Part shown: piece after piece, positions 32,123 through 41,656 of the stretch
How positions within the stretch are numbered: position 1 is the first letter of the stretch
Layout of the letters: each line of letters opens with the position of its first letter
Position numbers and translations under genes: made by a program
Source: Streptomyces typhae
GTDB lineage: Bacteria > Actinomycetota > Actinomycetes > Streptomycetales > Streptomycetaceae
Reading direction: 5' to 3'
Assembly (NCBI RefSeq): GCF_009755605.1
Contig: NZ_WPNZ01000001.1
Coordinates: 310,001 to 374,000 of the forward strand
Length of the DNA stretch: 64,000 nucleotides
The notes under the pieces: generated by a model
Told to the model about the DNA's origin: nothing
Seen by the model: the letters and a program-made list of their open reading frames with translations, nothing else
Database searches by the model: none

Positions 32123-33355
32123 TCAGCCGATGACCAGATACCCCGCCTCCCGCAACGCCCCGCCCACCTCGGCGCAGTGTTCCGGTCCCTTCGTCTCCAG
32201 CTGGAGCTCCACCTCCGCCTCGGTGAGGCCGAGCCGCGGGTCGGTGCGTACATGGCGTACGTCGAGGACGTTGGCGTCCACCTCCGACAACACGCCGAGC
32301 AGGGTCGCGAGGGCGCCCGGCCGGTCCGTCAGGCGCAGCCGCAGCGACAGGTAGCGGCCCGCCGCCGCCATGCCGTGGCGCAGGGTGCGCTGCATCAGGA
32401 GCGGGTCCACGTTGCCGCCGGAGAGCAGGGCGACGACGGGCCCGCCCGCGAAGGCACCCGGGTTGCTCAGGAGCGCGGCGACCGGGCTCGCGCCCGCGGG
32501 TTCGACGACGAGCTTCGCCCGCTCCAGGCAGAGCAGCAGGGCGCTGGACAGCTCGTCCTCGGAGACCGTGACGATCTCGTCCACGAGTTCCTCGACGATG
32601 CGGAACGGCACGTCCCCGGGGCGCCCCACCTTGATCCCGTCCGCCATCGTCACCGGGTTGTCGACGGACACCGGCCGCCCCGCGGCCAGCGAGGGCGGGT
32701 ACGCGGCGGAGCCCGCGGCCTGCACGCCGACGAGCCGCACGTCGGGACGGACCGTCTTGACGGCGACGGCGATGCCCGCCGCGAGCCCGCCGCCGCCCAC
32801 GCCGACGACGAGGGTGCGCAGCTCCGGGCACTGTTCCAGGATCTCCAGGCCCACGGTGCCCTGCCCGGCCACGACGTCCGGGTGGTCGAAGGGGTGGATG
32901 AAGACGGCGCCGGTCTCCCGGGCGTGGTCCTGCGCCGCGGCCAGCGTCTCGTCGACGACCTGCCCGCGCAGCCGGACCTCCGCGCCGTAGTCCCGGGTCG
33001 CCGCGACCTTCGGCAGCGGGGCGCCGACCGGCATGAACACCGTCGAGCGCACGCCGAGCAGCGACGAGGCGAGGGCCACGCCCTGCGCGTGGTTGCCCGC
33101 GCTGGCCGCGACGACGCCCGCGGCGCGCTCCTCTGGCAGCAGACCGGCGATCCGCACATAGGCGCCGCGCAGCTTGAAGGAGCCGGTCCGCTGGAGGTTC
33201 TCGCACTTCAGGTGCACCGGGGCGCCGACGAGCCGCGACAGGTGCCGGCTGCCTTCCATGGCGGTGACCCGGGAGACGCCGACGAGCATCTTCTGCGCGC
33301 CGCGCACGTCGTCGAGCGTCACCGGCGGAAAGGAGCGAGTGGTGCGGTAGCTCAT
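32123..33355 (-). CDS. ilvA: Threonine ammonia-lyase (threonine dehydratase) with ACT domain
   Basis: 410 residues. PLP lysine in LQRTGSFKLRGAY, ASAGNHAQGVALAS, the Gly-rich phosphate loop VVGVGGGGLAAGI, then a C-terminal ACT-like domain (LSLRLRLTDRPGALATLLGVL). It converts threonine to 2-oxobutyrate and ammonia, supplying isoleucine synthesis and propionyl-CoA precursors. ATG at 33353-33355 fits the conserved MSYRTTRSFPPVTLDDVRGA; a GTG 21 bases upstream has a better ribosome site (AGAGG), so the true start is open. Divergent from the MarR gene. Confidence 0.92.
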   Translation of the reverse strand: MSYRTTRSFPPVTLDDVRGAQKMLVGVSRVTAMEGSRHLSRLVGAPVHLKCENLQRTGSFKLRGAYVRIAGLLPEERAAGVVAASAGNHAQGVALASSLLGVRSTVFMPVGAPLPKVAATRDYGAEVRLRGQVVDETLAAAQDHARETGAVFIHPFDHPDVVAGQGTVGLEILEQCPELRTLVVGVGGGGLAAGIAVAVKTVRPDVRLVGVQAAGSAAYPPSLAAGRPVSVDNPVTMADGIKVGRPGDVPFRIVEELVDEIVTVSEDELSSALLLCLERAKLVVEPAGASPVAALLSNPGAFAGGPVVALLSGGNVDPLLMQRTLRHGMAAAGRYLSLRLRLTDRPGALATLLGVLSEVDANVLDVRHVRTDPRLGLTEAEVELQLETKGPEHCAEVGGALREAGYLVIG

Positions 33356-33500
33356 GACCGCAGTCTCGCAGTTCACGCCACGGTCCTCTCCGTGTGACCA
33401 AGCCGCGAGACGGGTTTGCGCAGCGCCGGTACGGGTAGCGCCGGGGCCGCGTACTCTGTCCCCCAATCCACCACTCTTCACATGAAGTGAGCCCCCGGCC

Positions 33501-34013
33501 ATGCCCACAACTCCGGACATGACGACCGCCAGCGATCCCGGCCTCCTCGACACGCTGCAGCACCAGGTTGCGGTGTTCGCGCGGCGCGCGGAGCAGACCC
33601 GTCTCGGCGGCGTCGGACAAGTCCGCAACTCCATGGATCGCGCCGCGTACCTGCTGCTCAACCGCCTTGACAAGGAAGGGCCCATGGGCGTCAAGGCGCT
33701 AGCGGCCAGCATGGGCATCGACTCCTCGACGGTGACCCGCCAGGTCGCTCCGCTGGTCGACACCGGCCTGGTCAAGCGCACATCGCACCCCGAGGACGGC
33801 CGCGCGGTCGTCCTCCAGCTGTCGCCGCGCGGGCAGGCCCGCCTGGACGAGGTCCGCTCCTCGCGGCGTGAACTGATGGCGGAGCTCACGCAGGACTGGG
33901 CTCCCGAGGAACGGGAGAGCTTCACGACCCTGCTCACCCGTTTCAACACCGCGCTCTCGGCGCGGCAGTCGTCCCAGGCACTACCGGACGCTGTCGCTCC
34001 GGCCGACTCCTGA
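33501..34013 (+). CDS. MarR-family transcriptional regulator
   Basis: 170 residues with the MarR winged helix: RAAYLLLNRLDKEGPMGVKA, LAASMGIDSSTVTRQVAPLV and the wing RTSHPEDGRAVVLQLSPRGQ. It likely binds as a dimer to a palindrome near its own promoter. It is divergent from ilvA by 145 bp, so ilvA may be a target, but no palindrome was fixed. The ATG at 33501 has a poor ribosome site; an in-frame ATG lies at 33519. Confidence 0.88.
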   Translation: MPTTPDMTTASDPGLLDTLQHQVAVFARRAEQTRLGGVGQVRNSMDRAAYLLLNRLDKEGPMGVKALAASMGIDSSTVTRQVAPLVDTGLVKRTSHPEDGRAVVLQLSPRGQARLDEVRSSRRELMAELTQDWAPEERESFTTLLTRFNTALSARQSSQALPDAVAPADS

Positions 34014-34154
34014 GCCACCGGCCGCGGTTCGCCGACTGCCGCGGCCGGGCCCCGAGCGGACCAGTCCGCTCGCGCAGGGCTCTTGACCTGGGCGCCATGC
34101 CTGGCCTCAGATAAAACCGGGTCCCCCCGATATCCGAACACGGCGGGAGGCGCG

Positions 34155-34661
34155 GTGCGAGAGCGGCAGGCCGTCCAACAGGCCCGCCGTGCCCGGGAGT
34201 TCGAAGCGTTCGTCGCGGGCGCGGCAGGCCGTCTTCTGCATGCCGCCACGCTGCTCACCGGCGAGCGGCCCGGTGCCGACCCGCGCGCGCGGGCGCTGCT
34301 CACCGGGGCGCTCGCCACCACCTACGCCTCCTGGGACCGGCTCCGCGGCGAGGACCCCTACGACCGTACCCGTACCGCCCTGGTCGTCCGTTTCGCCAGG
34401 AGTGCCTGGCGGCGGCCCCGGGCGCACGAGGGCCCGCTCGCCCGGCTCTCCCCGCAGGAGCGGCTCGTACTCGTCCTCAGGCTGTACGAGGGCGTGGCCG
34501 AGGAACAGGCGGCGGCGCTGCTCGGGCTGCCCGTCGAGCGGGTCAGGGCGCTCTCCGCGCGGGCCGTCGCCGCGGTGCTGCGTCCGCCGCGCGGGCCCGC
34601 ACCCTCCCCCGCGCAGCCCCCGGCGGCGCCCACCGCGCTCGGGAAGGCGGCCCCGTCATGA
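34155..34661 (+). CDS. SigE-family-like ECF sigma factor, degenerate
   Basis: 168 residues from GTG at 34155, four bases after GGGAGG. FEAFVAGAAGRLLHAATLLT resembles the sigma region 2 start of the SigE family, and LSPQERLVLVLRLYEGVAEEQAAALLGL followed by VERVRALSARAVAAVL is region 4. Region 2 is shortened and Arg/Ala-rich, lacking the usual -10 recognition residues, so DNA binding is in doubt. The tail is a Pro/Ala tract. It overlaps the next gene by four bases (ATGA). Confidence 0.6.
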   Translation: MRERQAVQQARRAREFEAFVAGAAGRLLHAATLLTGERPGADPRARALLTGALATTYASWDRLRGEDPYDRTRTALVVRFARSAWRRPRAHEGPLARLSPQERLVLVLRLYEGVAEEQAAALLGLPVERVRALSARAVAAVLRPPRGPAPSPAQPPAAPTALGKAAPS

Positions 34662-34912
34662 GCCAGCAGGAGCGCCGCGAGGCCGCCGTGCGGCGGCTGC
34701 TCGACGCCGGCGGGCCCGCGCCCGTACCGCACGACCTGCACACCGACGCCGTGCGCCGGGGCGCGGTCCTGCTGCGGCGGCGCACCGTGCTGCGGCGCCT
34801 CGGCTGGCTGCTGCTGCTCGCCGCCGTCCTCGCCTTCGCCGTCTGGGCGGCGGACGCCCAGCCGTGGACGGAGCCCCCGTCCCGGACCACGCCACCGCTC
34901 ACACGCTGGTAG
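34658..34912 (+). CDS. Small single-pass membrane protein, coupled to the sigma-like gene
   Basis: 84 residues. A basic N-terminus with LLDAGGPAPVPHDLHTDAVR is followed by one helix (RRLGWLLLLAAVLAFAVWAA, about residues 46-65) and a short extracytoplasmic tail. The order cytoplasmic domain then helix resembles anti-sigma factors, though no zinc HxxxCxxC motif is present. It begins inside the stop of the sigma-like gene (ATGA). Role as a membrane partner is inferred. Confidence 0.65.
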   Translation: MSQQERREAAVRRLLDAGGPAPVPHDLHTDAVRRGAVLLRRRTVLRRLGWLLLLAAVLAFAVWAADAQPWTEPPSRTTPPLTRW

Positions 34913-34940
34913 CGGCCGAGAACGGGGCGTACTCGCAGCG

Positions 34941-36098
34941 TTACTCGCCGAGTGCCTGCTTCAGGTCCGCGAGCAGGTCGTCGGCGTTCTCGATGCCTAC
35001 GGAGAGGCGCACCAGGTCGGCGGGGACCTCCAGGGCGGAGCCCGCGGTGGAGGCGTGCGTCATCCGGCCCGGGTGCTCGATGAGGGACTCCACGCCCCCG
35101 AGCGACTCGCCGAGGGTGAACAGGCGGGCCCGGTCGCAGACCTCGACGGCCGCTTCCTCGCCGCCCTCGACCTGGAAGGACACCATGCCGCCGAACGCCT
35201 TCATCTGCTTGGCCGCGATCTCGTGGCCGGGGTGCGAGTCGAGCCCGGGGTAGAGGACCTTCGTCACGCGCGCGTGCCGCGTGAGCGCGTCCACGACGCG
35301 CTCGGCGTTCTCGCTGTGCCGGTCCATGCGCACGGCGAGGGTCTTGATGCCCCGCAGGACCAGCCAGGAGTCGAAGGGCCCCGCCACGGCGCCCATCGCG
35401 TTCTGGTGGAAGGCCAGCTCCTCGCCGAGCGCGTCGTCGTTGACGACGAGCGCGCCGCCGACGACGTCGGAGTGCCCGCCCATGTACTTCGTCATGGAGT
35501 GCACGACCACGTCGGCGCCGAGGGCGAGCGGCTGCTGGAGGTAGGGGCTCGCGAAGGTGTTGTCGACGACGAGCTTCGCCCCGGCCTCGCGGGCGATCTG
35601 GGCCGTGGCCTCGATGTCGGTGATGCCGAGGAGCGGGTTGGAGGGGGTCTCCACCCACACCGCCTTGGTGCGCGGCGTGATCGCGGCGCGCACCGCGGCC
35701 GGGTCGGAGGTGTCGGCGACGGACCACTCCACGCCCCACCGCGAGACGACCTTGGCGAACAGACGGAACGTGCCGCCGTACGCGTCGTTGGGGATGACCA
35801 CGTGGTCACCGGGCCCGAGCAGCGTACGCAGCAGGCAGTCCTCGGCGGCGAGCCCGGAGGCGAAGGCGAGACCGCGGCGGCCGCCTTCGAGGGCCGCGAG
35901 GTTCTCCTCCAGGGCGGTGCGCGTCGGGTTGGCGCTGCGGCTGTACTCGTAGCCGCCGCGCAGGCCGCCGACTCCGTCCTGCTTGTACGTGGACACCTGG
36001 TAGATGGGCGGGACGACGGCGCCGGTCAGCGGGTCGGCGGTGTTGCCCGCGTGAATGGCGACGGTCTCGAAGCTCTGGCTGCTGTGCGAGTCACTCAT
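34941..36098 (-). CDS. metB: Cystathionine gamma-synthase / gamma-lyase family
   Basis: 385 residues. PLP lysine in [58 protein letters not shown] and [11 protein letters not shown]. The enzyme joins O-acylhomoserine and cysteine to cystathionine for methionine synthesis; lyase activity cannot be excluded from sequence. ATG at 36096-36098 ([19 protein letters not shown]) lacks a Shine-Dalgarno and has TACGCT (36107-36112) eight bases upstream, so its mRNA may be leaderless. It is convergent with the sigma-like pair. Confidence 0.93.
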   Translation of the reverse strand: MSDSHSSQSFETVAIHAGNTADPLTGAVVPPIYQVSTYKQDGVGGLRGGYEYSRSANPTRTALEENLAALEGGRRGLAFASGLAAEDCLLRTLLGPGDHVVIPNDAYGGTFRLFAKVVSRWGVEWSVADTSDPAAVRAAITPRTKAVWVETPSNPLLGITDIEATAQIAREAGAKLVVDNTFASPYLQQPLALGADVVVHSMTKYMGGHSDVVGGALVVNDDALGEELAFHQNAMGAVAGPFDSWLVLRGIKTLAVRMDRHSENAERVVDALTRHARVTKVLYPGLDSHPGHEIAAKQMKAFGGMVSFQVEGGEEAAVEVCDRARLFTLGESLGGVESLIEHPGRMTHASTAGSALEVPADLVRLSVGIENADDLLADLKQALGE

Positions 36099-36106
36099 GC
36101 GGCCTG

Positions 36107-36112
36107 AGCGTA
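36107..36112 (-). promoter_or_regulatory. Candidate leaderless -10 of metB
   Basis: TACGCT on the minus strand, eight bases before the ATG at 36098, with no Shine-Dalgarno between. No convincing -35 was found at 17-18 bp. Confidence 0.3.
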
Positions 36113-36232
36113 ATGCGACGCGGCGCCGCGGGGCGTCCGGGCCGGGCGGGCCGCAGCCGGGCCCCGGGCGGTTCGGCCGGGGGGCACGGCCAGGTTGGCC
36201 AATTGTCACCGGCTTCTGGTTCGCTTGTCCGT

Positions 36233-37351
36233 ATGGAGATTCTCTGGGTCCTGATGGCCCTGGTCATGATCGGGGCGGTCCTCGGGCCGTATCTGCTGCG
36301 CAGACGCGGCGGCATCCGTCAGGTGCACCCGAGCTCCCCGGACGCGGCGGACCCGGCGAACTACGGCTTCGCGCGCCAGGAGGAGCTCGACATCCGCATG
36401 CCGGGCCCCGACGCCGACCTCCTGGAGGTCCTGGACCTGGTGCAGCGTACGCAGGACTGGCGGGCCGCGTCCCAGCTCCTCGCGGGCACGGAGGTGCACG
36501 GCGAGCAGCGCTGGCAGCGCGTGCAGGCCTTCGCGGGCGCCGCCTCCCTGGAGCTCGCGCAGCGGCCCGGCGGGGTCAGCGACGCCCCCGGCGGGCAGTG
36601 GCTGCGGGTGTGGCGGGCGGAGAACCCGAAGGACGCGGGCGGCGCCGCGGTGCACGCGGAGTTCCTGGTGCAGCAGGCCTGGCGCACCGCGACCCCGGGG
36701 ACGGACGAGTTCCGGATCATCCTGGAGGAGGCCAAGGAGGCCTGCGGGCAGGCGGCCCTGCTCTCCCCCGGCGACCCGATCCCGTACATCGTGGAACTGT
36801 CCATCGCGCGTGGCCTCGCGTACCCGCGCGCGGAGTTCGAGCAGCTGTGGCTGAAGATCCTGGACCGCGCCCCGGCGCACATGGGGGCGCATCTGGCGGC
36901 GCTGCACTACTGGTGCGAGAAGTGGCACGGCACCCGCGAGGAGGCGTACTCCTTCGCGGAGGCCGCGGCGACGCGCGCCCCGCAGGGCTCGCTGCTCGCC
37001 GCGCTCCCGCTGTTCGCGGTGTACGAGCACCTGCCGGAGGTCAATCTGGTCCGCGGGTTCTACGAGAGCGAGGTCGTGACGAAGGCGATCGAGGGCGCCC
37101 AGTTCGCGGTGCACACGGCCCGCGCGGGCGACCCGATGCTGGCGCACGTCCGCCATCTCCTGGTGTTCTTCCTGGTCCGCTGCGAGCGCTGGGGCGAGGC
37201 GATGCACCAGCTCGTGCACGTCGACGGCCACGTGGGCGCGCTGCCGTGGACCGTGTCGGGCGACCCGGCGGCGGACTACGCGGTCTACCGCGCCCTGGCC
37301 GTCGCGGGGTACGAGGCCAACGGCGGCAGCCCGGCCACGCTCCCCCACTGA
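36233..37351 (+). CDS. Membrane-anchored TPR-like hypothetical protein
   Basis: 372 residues. An N-terminal helix ([20 protein letters not shown]) is followed by basic RRRGG, a membrane anchor with the rest cytoplasmic. The body is helical with repeat-like blocks and [32 protein letters not shown] and [19 protein letters not shown]; it resembles TPR-type superhelices but no family is recognised. ATG at 36233, no Shine-Dalgarno. It is divergent from metB and in line with msrA, 176 bp ahead. Confidence 0.75.
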   Translation: MEILWVLMALVMIGAVLGPYLLRRRGGIRQVHPSSPDAADPANYGFARQEELDIRMPGPDADLLEVLDLVQRTQDWRAASQLLAGTEVHGEQRWQRVQAFAGAASLELAQRPGGVSDAPGGQWLRVWRAENPKDAGGAAVHAEFLVQQAWRTATPGTDEFRIILEEAKEACGQAALLSPGDPIPYIVELSIARGLAYPRAEFEQLWLKILDRAPAHMGAHLAALHYWCEKWHGTREEAYSFAEAAATRAPQGSLLAALPLFAVYEHLPEVNLVRGFYESEVVTKAIEGAQFAVHTARAGDPMLAHVRHLLVFFLVRCERWGEAMHQLVHVDGHVGALPWTVSGDPAADYAVYRALAVAGYEANGGSPATLPH

Positions 37352-37527
37352 GCCGACCCGGAGCCGCCCCGACCCCAGCCTCGACCCCAGCGCCAGCTCC
37401 AGCCCCAGCCCCCGCCGAACAACACCGGGCGCCCCGCGTGACCGGCAGGAATGTCCCCGGCCGCCCCGTCGTTCCCCCTACGGGCAGCCCTGCCGCGCCC
37501 CACGCCCCGCCACGAGGAGAGAAGCAC

Positions 37528-38196
37528 ATGATCTTCGGCCGCACGCCCGTGCTCCCCACGCCCGAGGAGGCCCTGAAGGGCCGCGCGACGCCCGAGTTCG
37601 AGGTGCCCTCGGCGCACACCGTCCTCGGCAACCCGCTGGTCGGCCCCTACCCCGAGGGCCTGGAGGTGGCCGACTTCGCGCTCGGCTGCTTCTGGGGAGC
37701 CGAGCGCAAGTTCTGGCAGACGGACGGCGTCTGGACGACCCTCGTCGGCTACCAGGGCGGATACACCGAGAACCCCGCCTACGAAGAGGTCTGCTCCGGC
37801 CTCACCGGCCACGCGGAGGCCGTCCGCGTCGTCTTCGACCCGGCGAAGGTCACCTACGCCGAGCTGCTCAAGCTCTTCTGGGAGTCGCACGACCCGACCC
37901 AGGGCTTCCGCCAGGGCAACGACGTGGGCACGCAGTACCGCTCCGCGATCTACACCCACTCCCCCGCCCAGGAAGCCGCGGCCGTCGCGTCCCGCGACGC
38001 CTACCAGCAGGTCCTGACCGCCTCCGGCCACGGCACGATCACCACGGCGCTGCTGCCCGCCGAGGGCCGCACGTTCTGGCCCGCCGAGGCCCACCACCAG
38101 CAGTACCTGGACAAGAACCCGGGCGGCTACTGCGGCATCGGAGGCACCGGCGTGAGCTGCCCGATCGGCGTCGCCAAGGCCGCCGACGGCGCCTGA
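37528..38196 (+). CDS. msrA: Peptide-methionine (S)-S-oxide reductase
   Basis: 222 residues. Active-site motif [13 protein letters not shown] contains the catalytic cysteine of MsrA, with [33 protein letters not shown], and recycling cysteines in [16 protein letters not shown]. It reduces methionine-S-sulfoxide in proteins during oxidative stress. ATG at 37528 follows GAGGAGA. Residues 1-45 are a typical N-terminal extension of actinobacterial MsrA. Confidence 0.95.
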   Translation: MIFGRTPVLPTPEEALKGRATPEFEVPSAHTVLGNPLVGPYPEGLEVADFALGCFWGAERKFWQTDGVWTTLVGYQGGYTENPAYEEVCSGLTGHAEAVRVVFDPAKVTYAELLKLFWESHDPTQGFRQGNDVGTQYRSAIYTHSPAQEAAAVASRDAYQQVLTASGHGTITTALLPAEGRTFWPAEAHHQQYLDKNPGGYCGIGGTGVSCPIGVAKAADGA

Positions 38197-38284
38197 GCGC
38201 GCTGCCGCCGCACCTCGCCGCCGCACCCCGCCGCCGCACCCCGCCGCCCCGCACCCGGACCGGAACCAGGACGCCCACCCAGCC

Positions 38285-39079
38285 ATGCCGCACGCGTACG
38301 CCCCCGACGGCACCGCCCTGCACTACGAGCTGCGCGGCACCGGTGAACCCCTGGTGCTGCTCAGCGGGCAGTCCAACAGCCGGCGGTGGTGGGACCCCGT
38401 GGTCGCGGACTTCGCCGCCGCGTACACGACCGTCACCGTCGACTGGCGCGGGACCGGCGAGAGCGAGAGGCCCGACACCGACACCTACAGCACCCGCGGG
38501 TTCGCCGCCGACGTGCTGGCCGTCCTCGACGACGCCGGGATCGGGCGTGCGCACGTGTACGGGACCTCGATGGGCGGCCGGGTCGCGCAGTGGCTCGCCG
38601 CCGACCACCCGGACCGGGTCGGGCGGCTCGTGCTCGGCTGTACGTCGCCGGGGGCGCCGCACGGCGTCGAGCGCGGGCCAAAGGTGCGGCGGGCGCTCGC
38701 GCAGGCCGACCCGGCCGCGGCCCGGCGCGTGCTCCTGGAGCTGATGTACACGCCCGCGTGGATCGCCGCACGGGAAGCCGCGGGACAGACGGAGTTCACC
38801 ACCCTCGGCGACCCCGGCATGCCCGCGCACGCCCGCCGCCGCCATCTGCGCGCCAGCGCCCGGCACGACGCGTGGGACGCGCTCACGCGGATCGAGGCGC
38901 CGACGCTCGTCGTGCACGGCGGCGACGACACCTTCAACCCGACCGCGAACGCCGCCCTCATCGCGGGCCGCGTACCGGCCGCCAGGACACAGCTCCTGCC
39001 CGGCGCCCGGCACGCCTACTTCGAGGAGTTCGCGGACGTCGCCACACCCCTGGTCCTCGGGTTCCTGGCCGGCTCCTGA
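38285..39079 (+). CDS. Alpha/beta hydrolase
   Basis: 264 residues. The first strand motif is LVLLSGQSNSRRWWDPVV, then VDWRGTGESERP, the nucleophile in VYGTSMGGRVAQWLA (S in GTSMG), acid in VVHGGDDTFNP, and the base in LPGARHAYFEEFAD. This is the 3-oxoadipate-enol-lactonase-like group, but the substrate is unknown. The gene follows msrA by 88 bp and may be cotranscribed. It is convergent with the MFS gene, 19 bp apart. Confidence 0.85.
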   Translation: MPHAYAPDGTALHYELRGTGEPLVLLSGQSNSRRWWDPVVADFAAAYTTVTVDWRGTGESERPDTDTYSTRGFAADVLAVLDDAGIGRAHVYGTSMGGRVAQWLAADHPDRVGRLVLGCTSPGAPHGVERGPKVRRALAQADPAAARRVLLELMYTPAWIAAREAAGQTEFTTLGDPGMPAHARRRHLRASARHDAWDALTRIEAPTLVVHGGDDTFNPTANAALIAGRVPAARTQLLPGARHAYFEEFADVATPLVLGFLAGS

Positions 39080-39098
39080 GGGCAGGGCGGGAAGCAGG

Positions 39099-40835
39099 TC
39101 ACTCGTCCCGTTCGCGTTCCCGTTCACCGGACCGCCTGCCGGACTTCGACGCCTTCCCGCCGCCCCCGCGGGGATGCCACAGCCGCAGCCAGAGGTCCCG
39201 GGCGTGCCGGCCCTCCTCGACGCGGCTGCGGGCGACCACCTCGCGGGCCTCGTCCTCCGTCTCGACCATCGGGCCCGAGCCGCGCAGCGGCTGTCCCGCC
39301 GTCTCGTGCAGGAAGAACGTCGACACCAGACCGATCACTCCGGCCACCACCAGGTAGTAGCCGGGGATGAGGGTGTTGCCGGTCTGCTCGACCAGGAACG
39401 AGGCGAACAGCGGGGTGGTGCCTCCGAACAGGGACACGGAGATGTTGAAGGCGATCGACAGCGCGCCGTACCGCAGCCGGGTCGGGAACAGCGCGGGCAG
39501 GGTGGCCGCCGCCGTACCGGCGAAGCACACCAGGAGCAGCCCGAGGATCACACAGCCGAACGCGGGGAAGAGGATGCCGCCCTCCCGGATAAGGAGGAAC
39601 GCGGGCACCGCCAGGATGATCATGGCGATGCTGCCGCCCATGAACATCGGGCGCCTGCCCCACCGGTCGGAGCCGCGGCCCACGGTGGTGATGGCGAGCG
39701 CGACGAGCAGCATGGTGCCGAGCACGAGGAGCTGCGCCGTGGTGTCGCTCTCGCCGAGGGTCACCGTCATGAACGTCGGCAGGTACGACGTGACCATGTA
39801 GTTGGTGACGTTGTAGAGCAGCACCAGGCCCATGCAGATGAGGACCGCCTGCCAGTGCCGGGTGAAGATCTCCTTGAGGCGGCCCTTGCCGGACTGGCGG
39901 GCCTCCTCCACGGGGTCGCCGCCCTGCTCGTCGCCGCCCTGCTTGTTGCCGCCCTGCTCACCGCCGCCCCGCTCGCCGCCGTCCCCCCGCCCGGCCGCCG
40001 CGGAAGAGGCCGCCGCGGAAGAGGCCTCCGCCGCGGAGGCGACCTCCTGCTTGAAGGCGGGGGTCTCCTCCAGCTTCAGGCGCATGTAGAGGCCGATGAT
40101 GCCGAGGGGGCCCGCGATGAAGAACGGGATGCGCCAGCCCCAGCTCTCCAGGCCGTCCGAGCCGAGCGTCAGCGTCAGGACGGTGACCAGGCCCGAGCCG
40201 AGGGAGTAGCCCACGAAGGTGCCGAAGTCGAGCCAGCTGCCGAGGAATCCGCGCCGCTGGTCGGGCGCGTACTCGGCGATGTAGGTGGTGGCGCCCGCGT
40301 ACTCGCCGCCGGTGGAGAAGCCCTGGACGAGGCGGCACAGCAGGAGCAGCAGCGGGGCGGCGAAGCCGATCGAGGCGTACGACGGCAGGAAGCCGACCGC
40401 GAAGGTGCTGGCCGCCATCATGATCATGGTCGCGGCGAGTACGCGCTGCCGGCCGATGCGGTCGCCGAGCGGCCCGAAGACGAGCCCGCCGAGGGGTCGT
40501 ACGACGAAGGCGGCGGCGAAGGTGGCGAAGGTGGAGACGACCTGGGCGCCGGGCGAGCTCGACGGGAAGAAGACCTTGCCGAGCGTGCCCGCCAGATAGG
40601 CGTAGACGCCGAAGTCGAACCACTCCATGGTGTTGCCGAGCGCGGCGGCCGACACCGCGCGCCGCACCATCGGCTGGTCGGAGACCGTGACGTCCTCGGG
40701 GCTCAGCGACTTCTTGCGGCGGCGCAGGAGCGTGCGCGCCATGCGGTCGGTCGCCGCGGAGCGGCCCTTGGGCACCGCGTCCTGCTCCTGCCCGCCGGGG
40801 CGCCGGGCCGTTCCGCGTGGAGAGCCTCTCGCCAT
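39099..40835 (-). CDS. MFS transporter, metabolite:H+ symporter (ProP/KgtP-like)
   Basis: 578 residues with 12 membrane helices. NTMEWFDFGVYAYLAG, RPLGGLVFGPLGDRIGRQ and the later DRWGRRPMFMGGS belong to the MHS family that carries osmolytes and organic acids such as proline, betaine or 2-oxoglutarate. A long central loop (about residues 260-320) holds Ser/Ala and Gly/Gln-rich repeats (GGERGGGEQGGNKQGGDEQG) not typical of the family. ATG at 40833-40835 follows AGGAGGGG. The gene is monocistronic; the substrate is unknown. Confidence 0.88.
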   Translation of the reverse strand: MARGSPRGTARRPGGQEQDAVPKGRSAATDRMARTLLRRRKKSLSPEDVTVSDQPMVRRAVSAAALGNTMEWFDFGVYAYLAGTLGKVFFPSSSPGAQVVSTFATFAAAFVVRPLGGLVFGPLGDRIGRQRVLAATMIMMAASTFAVGFLPSYASIGFAAPLLLLLCRLVQGFSTGGEYAGATTYIAEYAPDQRRGFLGSWLDFGTFVGYSLGSGLVTVLTLTLGSDGLESWGWRIPFFIAGPLGIIGLYMRLKLEETPAFKQEVASAAEASSAAASSAAAGRGDGGERGGGEQGGNKQGGDEQGGDPVEEARQSGKGRLKEIFTRHWQAVLICMGLVLLYNVTNYMVTSYLPTFMTVTLGESDTTAQLLVLGTMLLVALAITTVGRGSDRWGRRPMFMGGSIAMIILAVPAFLLIREGGILFPAFGCVILGLLLVCFAGTAAATLPALFPTRLRYGALSIAFNISVSLFGGTTPLFASFLVEQTGNTLIPGYYLVVAGVIGLVSTFFLHETAGQPLRGSGPMVETEDEAREVVARSRVEEGRHARDLWLRLWHPRGGGGKASKSGRRSGERERERDE

Positions 40836-41010
40836 GAACCCTGTCCCCTCCTGACGACCGGGAGAAAGCTGTGCCGCCGCAAAATTAAGCCGCCCCCTGG
40901 GGAGCGGCAAGGCGACGATTCCCTGTTGCGCCCGTTCCCGGGCGCAACGGATTCACACGTGGTCCCGGAAGCGGAGAGGCGGTCGGCAGCCGGGAGGCCC
41001 GGCGCGGGGG

Positions 41011-41056
41011 TACCTCCATACGGATGAGGGAGGGGCACCTCTACGGATAAGGGAGG
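41011..41056. repeat. Imperfect tandem repeat upstream of the MFS gene
   Basis: Two similar units, 41011-41033 and 41036-41056, share ACCTC, TACGGAT and AGGGAGG in order. The 272-bp gap 40836-41107 otherwise holds no gene. Possible operator, unproven. Confidence 0.35.
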
Positions 41057-41107
41057 AGGCGCCTCGGCTCGCCCCCTCCCCCTCCCCTCCCCCCGGAGGT
41101 CCCGCCC

Positions 41108-41494
41108 CTACTCCCCCGACCCGTACGGCTTGGTGAGGATCTCCAGCTTGTGGCCGTTCGGGTCGTCCCAGTACACGCCCCGGCCGCCGTCGTTCGTGTT
41201 GATCTGGTTCTCCAGCTTGTGGTACGGGTCGGCCCAGTATGTGAGACCGCGGTCCTTGATGCGCCCGAAGATCGCGTCGAACTCCGCGTCGGAGACCAGG
41301 AAGGCGTAGTGCTGCGCCACGAACGGCTCGCCGTCGCCCTCGTAGTAGTCGAGCGTGACGCCGTTGGGGATGGTCACCGGGATGAACGGACCGTACTGCG
41401 GGCCGACTTCGAGACCAAGGATGTCGGCGAGGAACTGCGCCGAGGCCTTCTTGTCCTCGGCCGCGACAATCGTGTGGTTCAACTCGATGGTCAT
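41108..41494 (-). CDS. VOC-superfamily (glyoxalase/bleomycin-resistance-like) protein
   Basis: 128 residues with paired beta-alpha-beta units: NHTIVAAEDKKASAQFLADI in the first half and QHYAFLVSDAEFDAIFGRIK, GGRGVYWDDPNGHKLEILTK in the second. The ends H (NHTI) and E (LEIL) are metal-ligand positions. It could be a ring-cleavage, lactoylglutathione-like or resistance enzyme. ATG at 41492-41494 (MTIELNHTIV) follows GGAGGT. It is upstream-isolated and its substrate is unknown. Confidence 0.85.
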   Translation of the reverse strand: MTIELNHTIVAAEDKKASAQFLADILGLEVGPQYGPFIPVTIPNGVTLDYYEGDGEPFVAQHYAFLVSDAEFDAIFGRIKDRGLTYWADPYHKLENQINTNDGGRGVYWDDPNGHKLEILTKPYGSGE

Positions 41495-41656
41495 CGTGCG
41501 GACCTCCTCGTAGTCACTGCCTGACATCGACCACGGTAGGTCCGCGCCCCCGGCCCGGACATCGGTCGGCGGGTCGGTGCCCGCTGCGCTCCGTGCCCTA
41601 GGCCCGTGGTCGCAGACGAATTCCGGCCGCCGCAGCCGTCCGCCGGACCGGCGGCG

